Assembly: GCA_007115705.1 (NCBI GenBank)
Contig: QXEO01000143.1
Location: forward strand, 7,113,434 to 7,177,433
Direction: 5' to 3'
Origin: Dactylis glomerata
Lineage: Eukaryota; Streptophyta; Magnoliopsida; Poales; Poaceae
DNA: 64,000 nt
In this document: piece after piece, positions 43,828-55,300 of the stretch
Layout: each line of letters begins with the position of its first letter
Numbering within the stretch: the first letter of the stretch is position 1
The notes under the pieces: model-generated
Seen by the model: only the letters and a program-made list of their open reading frames with translations
What the model was told of the DNA's origin: nothing
Database searches by the model: none
Translations under genes and position numbers: made by a program

Positions 43828-45025
43828 TTTATAGGCTTGAATCATGTCAATTGATGCACAACAACCCCCGAGTTATAATAGTTAGTGCCACACTATCACT
43901 CCAAGCATGCAATCACTATAAAAAGTACCTCATAACTATGAAAACCTAGTCAATCTCCATGCGAATAGTTCACATGGTTTTTGCGAAGGTAAAACATGGA
44001 TAGGTGATGTCCACACTTAGTGTGGAAACCTTATTTTGATGTTGTACATTAGTGTGGGAAGTTTGTTTGTCATGTATTCACGTGTTAATGACTTATTATG
44101 TTCACCATGAAAAAAGGATCTTATGATGTATAGCTCTCTAAAAATGCATCACAATGGTGTTCGCCCATAAAAACGTCTCCATGTACCCTCATGCTGACTT
44201 TGATGTGTGAGACAATGTCAGTGAGGGAGGCATGCCAGAAGCACGGTACGCAAGACAATCTGAGTGATGCTTTCAAAAACCAAAACTCCACTCGCTCGGC
44301 AGGGACTTCGAAAGGCTCACAACAACCATTGGATGACCTAGGTCAATTACCTCGCACCTAAACCAATCGGGATTCGATGCTTGTCAAATAATAAATATTG
44401 ACATAAGAGAAGCAACACGAGGGTATAGGAGATGTAAATAGATTGTACTACCTCCATACCGGATTATTGGGCAATTATGTATTTTAAGATAAACTTTAAC
44501 CATTAATTTTAGTCAAGAAAATATGAGATATTTGACATACAATTTATACCATTGAAAAGTTCTTTTAAATATGAATCCAATGGTATAATTTTTATATAAT
44601 ATATCTTATATTTTCTTGACTAAAATTAAAGGTCAAAGTTTGTCTTGAAGTACGTAATTGCCATATAATCCGGTATGGAGGGAGTATCAATTTGGCTAAT
44701 TTAGTGTTGGACAGATCAATTGGTCCACATCTCACATTTATATGAGGCGTCTTGACTCTTGACTTCCCATGCAAGGAAATGATTACATCTTACATGTTTA
44801 CATTATTCAAATCAGATTTTAACTTGCATATAAACTAGGCATGTCTCTATTGGTAGAGTCATACTGTGTAAGTCTTGACAAGAGACATTATCATCTCAAA
44901 CTTTTAGCCTAAATCACTCGGGTCTCAGGTGTCTTACACGTAATTTGGTTGCTTCAACACCCAGTGCCTTGGCACATCTTGACGAGTGCCTTTTGTGTTT
45001 CACCTTCTCCCGAGTGCTTCTTGGA
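43828..45025 (+). repeat. Right arm of the large palindrome
   Basis: About 1.0 kb without the MITE at 44448-44684. Begins with a TATA-like cacaatatttataggcttga, present in inverted form at the inner end of the left arm, so each arm carries a promoter-like motif pointing away from the centre. Confidence 0.8.
44448..44684. mobile_element. Stowaway MITE (237 bp) in the right palindrome arm
   Basis: Ends ctacctccataccggatta and, inverted, ctccctccataccggatta, with TA at 44446-44447 and 44685-44686. Same family as 59196-59430. The corresponding site near 2877 is empty. Confidence 0.95.
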
Positions 45026-46130
45026 GGCGTCCACTTGAGTGTCCTATCACGACAGGTTTCTATATTTCGCATGGTGTTGGCCAAAAGGCTACCAACTCAT
45101 GCACATTATTTAATAGAGCTCACATGCAAGAATAACTATTGTGAGGACGCTCCAATGATCGTTTATGCTTATGGTGAAAAGTCTATTTTGACCATTTGTG
45201 TGATTAAACTTCTTGTCACACACTGAACTTCTTCAAATATATTCCACTCGGAGCTTGAAGTTCCCTCCATGGACTTCACCAAGTATGAGTTATCAAGAAC
45301 CACCTGACTAGCCTTCCTGGCCCGGAGACCATTTGTTGATGGTCCTTTCTTTTGAACCAATCGACAACATAACTTTTGTAACTAGATAACATACTTGAAA
45401 GATCTTCAACTTCGCAATTTTGCCCTAAGCACTACTCACTCTTCCTTCTCAATATCTCTCAACGGAGTTAATGGTTTATTAGCAACTTATTAATATTGTC
45501 CATCATGAAGTTGTGATAGTATGTTGTTGATAAGTTGTTATGTTTAACTAGCCTTAGAGGGCTTAATCATCAGTCTCATAGACAAGGATGGAGTCCTAGT
45601 CGTCTGTATAGAATACAGATATAGGGTCCAAAGGAGTAGTACAATGAAGTCCATGGGTGGAGGTAGTTCTTCATGACCCACTTGGTAGCAAAGGAGAACT
45701 CGTCGGAGAGATTAATGACTGTGGTGATGCGAGAGGAGGAGGCATACTGGGAACATAACAATTATCACTGCGAGCTGGACAGGATCTTGGCTGACGACCG
45801 AATTATTGCTAGGCGCACCTCCGGTCGCGTGGTGGGAGAGAACTTGCGGTCGCCAACCAGGGAGGCTAGGTGATTGGTCGGGTTCGCCATCATCTTACGA
45901 TTCTTCAGCTATTTAATTTGAATGTGTTCTTGCACTTGATCGATTGGATGGAATGGGGTGACGGGATGAGGGTTTTTCAAACTACGGACGGAGAGATTTA
46001 GACTTGAAAGCGCACAATCAGAATTGCTCAAGCTTTCTGTGAAATGGAAGTGGTGGTGCATTGTGGGTTGGTCGTGTGACACGCTTTTTAGGGCTTTACA
46101 CTTTACTATCCATCGACGTCCCATTGTTCA
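45026..46130. repeat. Continuation of the block homologous to 3240-4480
   Basis: Direct similarity to the left-hand block continues, including the universal-stress-protein-like relic. The minus frame 45360-45169 (NGLRARKASQVVLD...SMEGTSSSEWNIFEEV) has a similar broken counterpart at about 3440-3600. This may be another exon of the same ancestral gene, but I cannot name it. Confidence 0.6.
45555..45740 (-). pseudogene. Universal stress protein-like relic, second copy
   Basis: Minus strand reads RITTVINLSDEFSFATKWVM KNYL, then loses frame; the other frame gives DPISVFYTDD, a stop, DSILVYETDD. This parallels the relic at 3788-3943 and the plant UspA-like N-terminus. Frameshifts and stops make it non-functional. 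Confidence 0.5.
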
Positions 46131-46807
46131 ATTTTTGTATGGACAAAATTCAAATTGTAAAATAGGAAAAAATACATGAAAAAGTTCTATATCAAGCATG
46201 AGTAGGAAGCTCAAGTTTTATCCGACAAATCATGTGAGTTCCGTGACAAGAGTGACAATAGAAGTCATGGCCGACAACACTTTCATTGTTGGTTTCTTCC
46301 GAATCTAGGAACGATTTTGCGTCAGACTTGTAGATGGATCTCGATGGATGGCTAGAACCGAAATCAGCATGCTATGAGGCATCTCGAGCAGACGCACCTG
46401 GTTTTGGTATGGACGCCCTCATATATTGTCCCGTTTGGATGTGTGCGGGAACTTCCCAGACTGATGGGTGTAGGTACCTGAACGACACCCAGCAGACCAG
46501 ACCCTCTCCATTTTTATCATTTCTTGACACATCAGTTATTTTCATACTATTCATCTATTACCTCGATGTTTGCTAGTTTTGAGCACATAACTATCAATAA
46601 AATTGGATATGTATTTCTCTGGTTAGCATCTGAATGTTTAGGTGTCGATCCGTTCTGAAAGTTTGGATGTTTGTTTGACCTGTGTATGATTAGTCTTTGG
46701 GGTCAGTACAGGCTCGAGAACTTCTAATCAATTCAATTAATACCCCTATGTAACTCAGCTTTGAATATGCATGCATGTGTTTTTTATTTTGTTGTCCCAT
46801 TCATCTC
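46131..46807. other. No recognisable gene or element
   Basis: Mixed composition. The frame at 46334-46576 is unrecognised, and no termini or repeats stand out. Confidence 0.4.
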
Positions 46808-47825
46808 TGAATTTTTTTTAAAAGGTGGCAAAAGACTCGCCACCATTCATTAAGTAAGAAGGAGAGTTCAACGGTACGAAGCCAAAGACAAAAACAAAAA
46901 AATAAGTTTCCAACAGGATTACTCTCCCAATGATACAACACTCAAATGCTTAGCACCCATGGTAATCCAAAGTCTTGCTTCGCTCTTGATAATCTCAAGG
47001 AGAACGGACATCGGTGCAGCTTTATTATTTTAACTCTCGCGTTCCTTTCTTTCCAAATTGTCCAACTCACAAGCATATTTAGGGTAGCCAAGGATTTTGA
47101 TTCGGTGAAGCCTCGCAAGAAATGTCCGACCACCACTCATCAGTGGAGAGGTTTGTAGTCCACTTATTGGTCTTGATAGAAGATATGTTGAGCTAACTCT
47201 TGAGCATTTCCCAAAGCCTTTTTGTGTATCGGCAATGGGAAAGACGATGCGCCACCGTCTCTTGAGTTTGCTTGCATAGTGGACAAAGGCCACAATTGTC
47301 CCACCCCCTTCTCTCAGGATGGTCCGCCATCCAAATCCTATTTCGGATAGCCAACCAAGAAAAGAACTTGACCTTTGGAGTTGCCCAATATTTCCAAACC
47401 ATCTTGTTGAAGCTTGTTAGCGTAGCTTTGAAGAATTGTGCATCATAAGCAGAGGCCGAAGAATATTCCACATTTGAGGTGTGAGATTCACAATAATATC
47501 CACATTGTCACCATGGATGTGCACACCTTCAAAGCCGATTCCAAAGCCTAAGGTACTTTTGAATGTGGGGCACGGTCAAGCTAGCATCCATCTTAATATT
47601 TGCCACCCATCCCTTGTTATGCAAGGTTTGTGCCACGGTGCATCTCTTTTTCTTGAAAGCTTCATAAATAAGAGGGGCAATGTCTTTAGGCTTCTCTCCA
47701 TAAAGCCATGGTGAATCCCAAAAGGGTGAAATTTTTCCATTACCAATAATGATAGTAGTGGCGGCATAGAAAATGTTCATACCACATCGTTGCAAGGGTT
47801 CCCCATAATGTCGTCCCATTTAGCT
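46808..47825 (-). mobile_element. L1-type LINE, 5'-truncated 3' part
   Basis: Minus-strand frames in order: WVANIKMDASLTVPHIQKYL (47819-47529), then the zinc-binding region that follows plant LINE reverse transcriptases (KVKFFSWLAIRNRIWMADHPERRGW, CGLCPLCKQTQETVAHRLSHC, 47471-47193), then LVSWTIWKERNARVK (47136-46942). Frameshifts separate them. The 3' end reaches an A-rich run at about 46806-46817. No endonuclease or RT core is present. The insertion lies between blocks shared with the left part of the window. Confidence 0.8.
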
Positions 47826-47841
47826 AAGAATATGAGTGTCG

Positions 47842-48428
47842 ATGGCCAATTGTTCCTTCTATTGCGAAACTGTGTGTATTTGCATATTTTTATAATATGT
47901 TTATTAGATTAATTACAATGAGAGGTGGATAGTTTGCAAATTTTCCATTCAGTTAAACTCACTTGACAGCTGGACAAGAGGTCAACAAAATTGAACTTTC
48001 TAAGCTCCTCCGACTTACCGGGATGATGAACGTAACCATTTGTACCTTATGTCTCGTGGTAAACTATGTAAATTATATTTTCCCCCAATGATGTGTAAGA
48101 AGTAGCACCATCATACTAGAAACAAATGGTAACAAATGGCAGATGTTAGGAAATAGAAGAAAAATAGACGATACATCAGACGTCAGAAATGCCGAGGTGC
48201 TAAAAAAACAACCATTTACCTCCAAATAGGAGCCAGATACTACATCAAGAAAATCAAATTGATTATACATTGTTTCTCCTTGGAGATCGATGTTGGCCTG
48301 CTTCGGGTGGTGTCGTGGTGCTCTCGGTGGGGGACGAAACTCAAATTCATGCCTGATTTGGAGCGCGTCATCATCTACGTATGTTCTATCCTCTTCTTGT
48401 GTGATTGATTTCACCTACTGTTCAAATT
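47842..48428. repeat. Block homologous to 5400-5890, with exon-like fragment
   Basis: Similarity to 5400-5890 runs through about 48320. The minus frame 48414-48073 begins MKSITQEEDRTYVDDDALQI and includes EFEFRPPPRAPRHHPKQANI, which looks coding, then runs into non-coding-like sequence as if past a splice site. The gene is not recognised. Confidence 0.45.
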
Positions 48429-48435
48429 TCGGTAC

Positions 48436-48840
48436 TCCCTCCGCGTTTGGAAGGGGCTTAAGGAGTGGCTTGGCCTTAGAGACTTGGACTTAAACTTACA
48501 GGTCAACTTTGACTCCCTTGTGGAATAGTGGTGCACTATCTTCGACGCTTATGGACAGTGAAGAAAAGGCTATCTTCTTTGCTACTCCTCATCGCTTGGA
48601 AGCTTTGGAATGAGAGAAATACAAGAGTTTTTAGAGATGTAGCTTCTATGCCCGGTTGTGTTCTATCGGTGATTAAAAGTAGTGCCAAACTTTGGGCAAT
48701 TACCGGGGCAAAACATTGGAGTGCTATAATGCTGCGAGAGTAGACTATTGTTGGGAGCACGGAACCTTATAGCTAAATTCTAAGCTCCTTCTTAATCAAT
48801 GAAATAGCCAAAGCTTTTGCCTCGTTTCAAAAAAAAAAAT
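48436..48840 (+). mobile_element. L1-type LINE 3' end with poly(A)
   Basis: Plus-strand frames give VWKGLKEWLGLRDL, then LLLLIAWKLWNERNTRVFRD and KSSAKLWAITGAKHWSA (48528-48743), the usual end of plant LINE ORF2. A short 3' UTR follows, ending tttgcctcgtttc plus about ten A residues at 48829-48838. It is truncated at the 5' end and broken by a stop and frameshift. Confidence 0.8.
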
Positions 48841-48905
48841 TATCAAAGAAGTAAGGTGTCAAGTGGTATTCGGTCAATATCTAAGTTAAGTTATACGTAG
48901 TTTAT

Positions 48906-49166
48906 TTGAAAAAAAGTTCAAATCTTGATCTAGAAAATAAACAAGTTGAACATGATATGATCTCTCATCTCTACAAAGAAGTCACCATGTTCGGAAGGGA
49001 TGAGCTGCGTACCGTCAACTACGTGTGCGCGCAGGCCGGTGATGACTTTGTGGAGGTGAGGTGCGGCTGCATGCCTGCACCAGCATCGCCGGCTTCGGTA
49101 TCCCCACCGTCGGCCGCCTCTGGGCGTCTTTGCGCAAGTCTGGTGGCCACCTCTAGGTTAGCTTAG
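48906..49166 (+). pseudogene. Possible ULTRAPETALA-like N-terminal fragment
   Basis: The frame gives FGRDELRTVNYVCAQAGDDFVEVRCGC. The (D/E)EL...GDD(F/Y)VEV.CGC pattern resembles the start of the SAND-like domain of ULT1-type developmental regulators, which act with trithorax factors in plant nuclei. After CGC the expected TS......VGRL appears only in another frame (TSIAGFGIPTVGRL), displaced by about 8 bases where tgcatgcc precedes tgcacc. The rest of the domain is missing. Identification is by residue pattern only and uncertain. Confidence 0.3.
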
Positions 49167-49199
49167 ATACTAATGCATGCCAGGATGGTGCGAACTGCG

Positions 49200-50069
49200 A
49201 AGGTACATACACACGCAGACAAGTCGCAACATTTCCTTCTTAATTTTCTCCTCATGCAGTCGGCAGTCCTGCTTCGATCCTCACAGTTTACTACCAATGC
49301 TCGTGCACGGAATCGTACCAACTTTTTTCAGAATTTGTTCAAACAGTCAGGCTCTCTCTTGTCGCCGGAGTTTCGAGGTAGTAAGCTGATCCCGCCAGTG
49401 TTCAAGATGCATTCAGATTTTCAGAGCGGACTGTCAACGGGCGCCGTCGCCTCATGGGCCACGGCGAGCTCACATAGCGCTCCTCGTGCAGCAAGGCGGC
49501 GGTTGACCTTGCTCTGTATTGTGAGTTGTGAGGGGTGGCAGGCTTACCGTGACGCCGCTGCCAAACGAGAATAAATGGGCACGAAAGCAACAACAAATTA
49601 ATGTTGTCAAAATTCATTCATTAGGTTGTGTCTTGTCTTACCAAGGTAGGGGTATTAATTATGCAAAAAATAAAAAATAAAGAATTATCTTCTCTTAGCT
49701 AAAAGATAATTTCTCGATCGACTATTGTAGGAGACGACGTGTTATCGTAGATACACGTTTTCCAGTTCAATTTTATCATGCCATAGTTATAGGACTATGC
49801 AATTAATTAATTGTGATAGATAACTCATTGTAATATGTTTGTTGTTTACGGCATGCAATGAGTAAGATAAGTCTGTCTGATTGACCACTATAGATTTCGT
49901 TACTTATAGATGAGCTCAGATAAGAACAGTGGATAGAAAAACTATTAAGATGCATTTTTTCTAAAAACCCTGTGCGTCTTTATATTAAATTTTAACACAA
50001 TGCCATGAAATTTTCGCCTTTCGGCAAACACCACTAATAAAAAAGATTAGGCATTAGCCACCTAACTCA
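49200..50069. other. No supported gene
   Basis: The frame at 49173-49574 (133 codons) is unrecognised and lacks a domain. AT-rich intergenic sequence follows from about 49600. Confidence 0.4.
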
Positions 50070-50670
50070 AGTACGACCCATAACTACAAGAACACCAGCA
50101 TGCCCAACAGGAGCCACAAGGCCATGTTTCGACCAATGCCAATCACCTCCAAAGAACGACAGACTTATCTGAACTATTGGAGCGTAGAATCGTGGATAGA
50201 TTTATCACACTAGCTCTACATATCAGTTCTCTTATAGTAAGTTTTTTCGAGTACAAACCACCACCACCCGTTATTGTCTTAGATAAGCCTTGTCTCTTGG
50301 TGGAACTCTAACTCTAATTCCCAATGCATCCTATTTCTGATGGACTATCTCTGCTGCCATTTTCAGTTTGATATGTAACTATTTGCACCCTTGCTCCCCC
50401 ACTACGACTCCCCCCTCGCATTATTTATAGATGCGGCCCATATCAATAGGTTCACAACCACTCAATAGATGATGTACATGTAGCGAAAAAGTCCTTCATA
50501 AATATGAAGATTCGTGTGGGGTGCGGATGCAAAACATTGCACATGGTTTTCTTGATATATTGCACACTTACCCTAGAAACCCAACTTTAATGTTATAGGG
50601 AAGTCGGTCCTCATCTTGGGAACTTTATGATCTATATAGTTTGAGAGGAAAACACAACATTTTGTAAGGG
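50070..50670 (+). repeat. Block homologous to 6091-6700
   Basis: Shares the exon-like start (cataactacaagaacaccagcatgcccaac), the cattatttatagatgcggcccat promoter-like motif and ggtgcggatgcaaaacattgcacatgg. More decayed than the left copy. No ORF survives. Confidence 0.55.
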
Positions 50671-50822
50671 ATGCGTCAAATGTGTGTACTCCGAGTCTCT
50701 AGGAGCGACACAAGCCATCGCGTCGGCGGCGAACATGCGTGCATTTCTACACCAACTCAAAGGTGGGACCAACGTAATGCCATTCTTACTTATATTTTAT
50801 GTATAGGGAATCACCCAGTCAT

Positions 50823-51552
50823 CATAGTTTTAAAAATCGGACCAGTTCACCGATTGAATTGGAAAAACCCGGAACCGGCGTCCTCACTGGTTTGTTAAGC
50901 GCACAGGACCGCCCCGCCACCAAACCGGGAAAAACCAGGCAATCTGCGGCCCGACCGACGGTGTAACTAACTAAACCGCCTTCCGGTTCGACCGGTTCTT
51001 CTGTGCGAGAGCGTTTGAAAAAATTAAATTGAGGGCGACAGGATTCAAAGTCTAGACTAGGTGCCCGCAGTGGAACGGTGGACGTGACCACTTGGGCTTA
51101 GTTTTAAAGATGTATAATTGAGAGACACATGCTTTCTATATGTTTCTTACACGGTAATTTAGATAAAGGGATGCGTTGATGCTTTGTAGCTTTTAGCGTT
51201 GCATGCCAAATCACATTGTTGTCTAAGATTTACACGGTAGCACTAGAAAGTTGTTTTGCTCAGCTGCTGATGGTTACTTGGCTGTTGCTATTTGACATGG
51301 TAAGTTGGCTAAGTTGCGGAGTTGCTACTGACTACTGTGTTATTTCGTAATGTGAATTATTAGTAGCAAATTTCATGTCCAGATTATTTTTGCATATATA
51401 ATTAACAATCTATTTCAGCATTTACAAATAAAATATATTATTTCGTATCTTAAAAAACCAGACAGTGAACCGGTGAACCAGTGGTCCGACCTGTAAAAAC
51501 CTAAACCAAGAGCCTCACCGGTTCGATCCCCGGTCCGGTTTTTTTAACTATG
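50823..51552. mobile_element. hAT-like TIR element (730 bp)
   Basis: Ends catagttttaaaaatcggacc and, inverted, catagttaaaaaaaccggacc, flanked by ccagtcat (50815-50822) and ccagtcac (51553-51560), an 8-bp duplication with one mismatch. Subterminal ccggttc motifs are abundant. No transposase. Confidence 0.75.
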
Positions 51553-51560
51553 CCAGTCAC

Positions 51561-52326
51561 TGTTCGATCGACGCACGCAGCCAAGGTTGTGCTTACTAAA
51601 CCAATCTCTTTTCCTAATCAGTACAACTTTCATTCTTAAAGAGATATATTACTTGCTAATCTCCTTGGCTGCAACAAGCCAACAATGTATAAAAGAGTCT
51701 GATTCATCTGAAATTGTTGACACTTGCTCGGGGGATTAAGCATAGTAAATCTTCTACCGTATTGCAGACTGCCTGGATTTGGCGTCGCTAATTGGTAGTG
51801 TCACCTACTCATGTTCAAGCACTGTCCGAGAGAATCTGATAAAGTTGCTCATGATAAGGTTTTTTTGTAATTGGGTCGATGAGCCCCTAGCTTTATTGCC
51901 TTATTGTTACTACTATCAAACCTTTAAATGATGTACTGACTATTGTTGGTAATTAATAAATCCCACCACAGAGAAATGATGTTTCCCTAAAAAAGTTTCT
52001 AAACGGTAACTGAACTCAGCTGAAGATGTTAATTTCATGTGGATTCAGCCATTCAGGTGTAGGGTCCTGACGTTCCCGCCGGTCGCTTGAATCTGTGCGA
52101 CGGCGACGGAGATCGTCGGCGCCGTCTGCAACGTGAAGAACCTCAACCCACGCCAATCCATTGATTTGATTTTGCTGTACAATTGTGTATACACATCTCG
52201 ACTTGCCCAGTATCCGAGCAAATTTCACTCAAAATCCACCGCTAGACCTACGCGACTCATAAAACCACGCGCGATTCCATCGCAGTCTTCCCCAGTCACC
52301 CTCCGATCCGCCTATCCCGGCCATCT
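51561..52326 (-). other. Downstream flank / 3' UTR region of the receptor kinase gene
   Basis: About 770 bp after the stop codon, without a TIR element or other gene. The minus frames 52558-52229 and 52228-52016 overlap the last exon or its 3' UTR. A polyadenylation signal could not be pinned down. Confidence 0.4.
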
Positions 52327-55300
52327 CTACCGTCCCTCGATGATGGTGATGGTCATGCTGTCCACGAAGCTGCAGTCGGCCCTGCTCGACGACGTGTCCT
52401 CCGTCGTCGCCGCCGCCGCTCTCCTCGCGGCGAAGCCGGGCTGCTTGGGGGCCGGCAGAGACGCGGCGTCGGCGGCGGCCAGCATCATTAGCGCCTGCGA
52501 CATGAGGGGCCGGTCCTCCGGGTTCTCCTGCACGCACAGCAGCCCCACCTTGAGGCACTTGAGCACCTCCTCCGAGTCGAACGTCCCCTTCAGGGTCTCA
52601 TCCACCAGATCCAGGCTCTTCCCCTCGCTCAGCAAGCTCCACACCTGGTGAAAAGTTCAGAGATACTGGTAAGAACTTCATGACCAATGGAGCCTATGTG
52701 GTGCAGGATTGGTGAGATTTGTTCTGGTTTTACATGTGCTAGAAGGTTCAGGTGGTTGGAGTAGCTGTAGACGCCTCTATTTCTTATGCCGGTTATGATC
52801 TCCAGCACTATGACACCAAAGCTGAACACGTCAGATTTCACCGAGAACACCCCATCCATCGCATACTCGGGCGCCATGTAGCCACTGCGGTGATGCACAC
52901 GATCGAGATTATCGGTATTAGGAGACTGGCGTTGTCGACACAAGGGGATCGAATTGTTTGTCGAACTCGTAGTTACTTACTATGTGCCAACCACTCGAAG
53001 TGTATTGATTTCAGAGTCGTCGCCGCCGAATATCCTTGCCATGCCGAAGTCTGAAATTTTAGGAGTCATGTCCTTGTCCAGAAGGATATTGCCTGTCTTC
53101 AGGTCTCTGTGAATGATCCTGTATCTCGAGTCCTGGTGAAGGTACAGCAAACCTCGGGCGATCCCCTCGATTATGCGGTACCGGGTTTGCCAGTCGAGAA
53201 GCATGCTCCTGGATTTGTCTGATAACATAGATAAAATTAGTTAGTTTCTGCTCTTTGAAAGTTAGGGAACTTCCATGTTCACACAGAGGTTAAGTGCATA
53301 CCAAACAGAAAGAAGTCCAGGCTTTTGTTCGCCATGTATTCGTATATCAGTATCTTTTCTTGTCCACAGATGCAGCAGCCAATAAGTCGGACGAGGTTCC
53401 GATGCTGGAGCTTTGCTATCAACATAACCTCATTCTTGAACTCATCAGGACCCTGTGTTGATGCCTTTGAAAGCGTTTTAACAGCTATTTCTTGTCCATC
53501 CTCAAGCTTACCCTGTATTTTTAATCAAGTATTTTCAACCAGACGTGTGTGGAATGCGGATGTTCCATAGTATGAAAAACTAGAATATCATCTTTGTTTT
53601 CAACTACAAATGATGCATTGTTATACTTCTTTCAAGATCCCTATAGTTCGGATGCTCCAAAACTACTAATCAATTGTCTTTGAAACTTCAGTACCTTGTA
53701 TACTGGCCCATAGCCACCTTCACCAAGCTTGTTGTCGGCTGAGAAGCCCTCTGTGGCTTCTGCTATTGTCTCCAAATCATATACTGGCAAGTCCAGGTCA
53801 GCCCCGTGGCTAGTTCCTTCGCTTTGTAGCGCTCTGCTGTGCAAAACACCACTCCATTTACTTGGTGTCCCTATTAGAACATCAAATGTAGAAATGAAAT
53901 CAGCAAATAACAGGTTAGTTATTCTCCTGTCATTTTCTTTTATGTTTCGACTAAAGAGAGGTATTGTTCTCATTTTCTGGAAGTCAGAACCACATAGCTC
54001 ATTTGGAGTTACCTGATAGTCTTGCTTTAGTCCTTTTTCTTCTCCAAAAGAAAAACCCTAGAAGTGCTAGAACTGCCAATACACAGACGCTGACGGCAAC
54101 TGCAATTTTAACTTGCACCTTCTTCTTAGACTTGCTAACTAAATCTGTGCAAGAAATTTCCAATATCAGTTTGATCATGAACATGGTTTTAGCTAAGGAT
54201 ATGTATGTTTTCATAAAAAACACTTGTTAGTGTATAGCAAGATGTTACATCGATATTCACAAAGATGTTATACTATTTCTGAATTCTGACCGTTTCCTTT
54301 GGGTGATAAATGTAACCATCTGGACAACTGCTAAACAAGGGGTATTGCATAGATAATATAATGCATTTTGCAGTGGTAGAAGTCATTAGCCTAACCATGA
54401 CTATGTGTTGAAATATTCACAAATATCGATATACGAACGTAGGTTGAATAAATCTAGTAATATATGGCATTAGTTATGTTCATGATTCTGTATATGTTGT
54501 ATGGAATTCCGCACGTATGTGGGCTTACTGGTTCATTCAAAACATTATCAACCATGGATGTGACATTTTTAATGTGCCGAATGCTTTATGTAGCACTTTC
54601 TTGAAGAACACTTGGATACTATGGAGTCAAATGCTGGTAGGTGGTCATGCCCCACCTTGTTTTAAACCTCTTTATGTCATCGGTCCTGTTCTGTGAAATT
54701 TTGAGCACAGTATAAAGCAAGGGGTTCCATGTCTAACCTTGACTATGGTACCATGGATCCAAATGCCTTGCTCACAGTACACAAGCTACGATCATGTGGG
54801 AGATGAGCTCTTATAGTGTTGCAGGTGCATAGTAAAGACTGGTCCAACATTTCTCCTTCTCCAACTGAAATATTGGAACGATGATGTGTTATGTCTAAAT
54901 ACATTTGCTGACGAAGAAGTCTTCAGATAGTTCAGTAACAACTTCCTAGCTGCGAAGTCTTGGGGTGCCAACAATTCTTACTTGTGTGTCTTGATTATTT
55001 CCTTTGGAAATGGATCATCAGCTATTGCATGATTATGACACCTTGCTGATGTAGGCGTGCTAATCCTTGAAATCCACTAAATAAGTACCAAACTACTAGT
55101 TTTTTTCTCTGACAATGTAAACAAAAAGCAAATTGTTTGGTCCCTTCCCACTGAATCTAATGAGTAATGACAGACCGAGATGACACTGTCCTTTCTCCCT
55201 TACTTTCGGTGATTCTTTACCCCAGATATCCATGAACGAAATGAAAGAAGTAAGGACCAAGATTCACGAAGGCATCAGTCGTGGGTCATACATGATACAG

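Noticed and set aside
48433..48445. tactccctccgcg looks like a Stowaway terminus.
   Set aside because: No inverted partner or second TA follows, and the bases immediately downstream are LINE coding sequence.
51517..51538. ggttcgatccccggtccgg resembles a tRNA T-arm / Pol III B box.
   Set aside because: No acceptor stem, D-arm or anticodon loop around it; it is the subterminal region of the hAT-like element, where ccggttc repeats are common.
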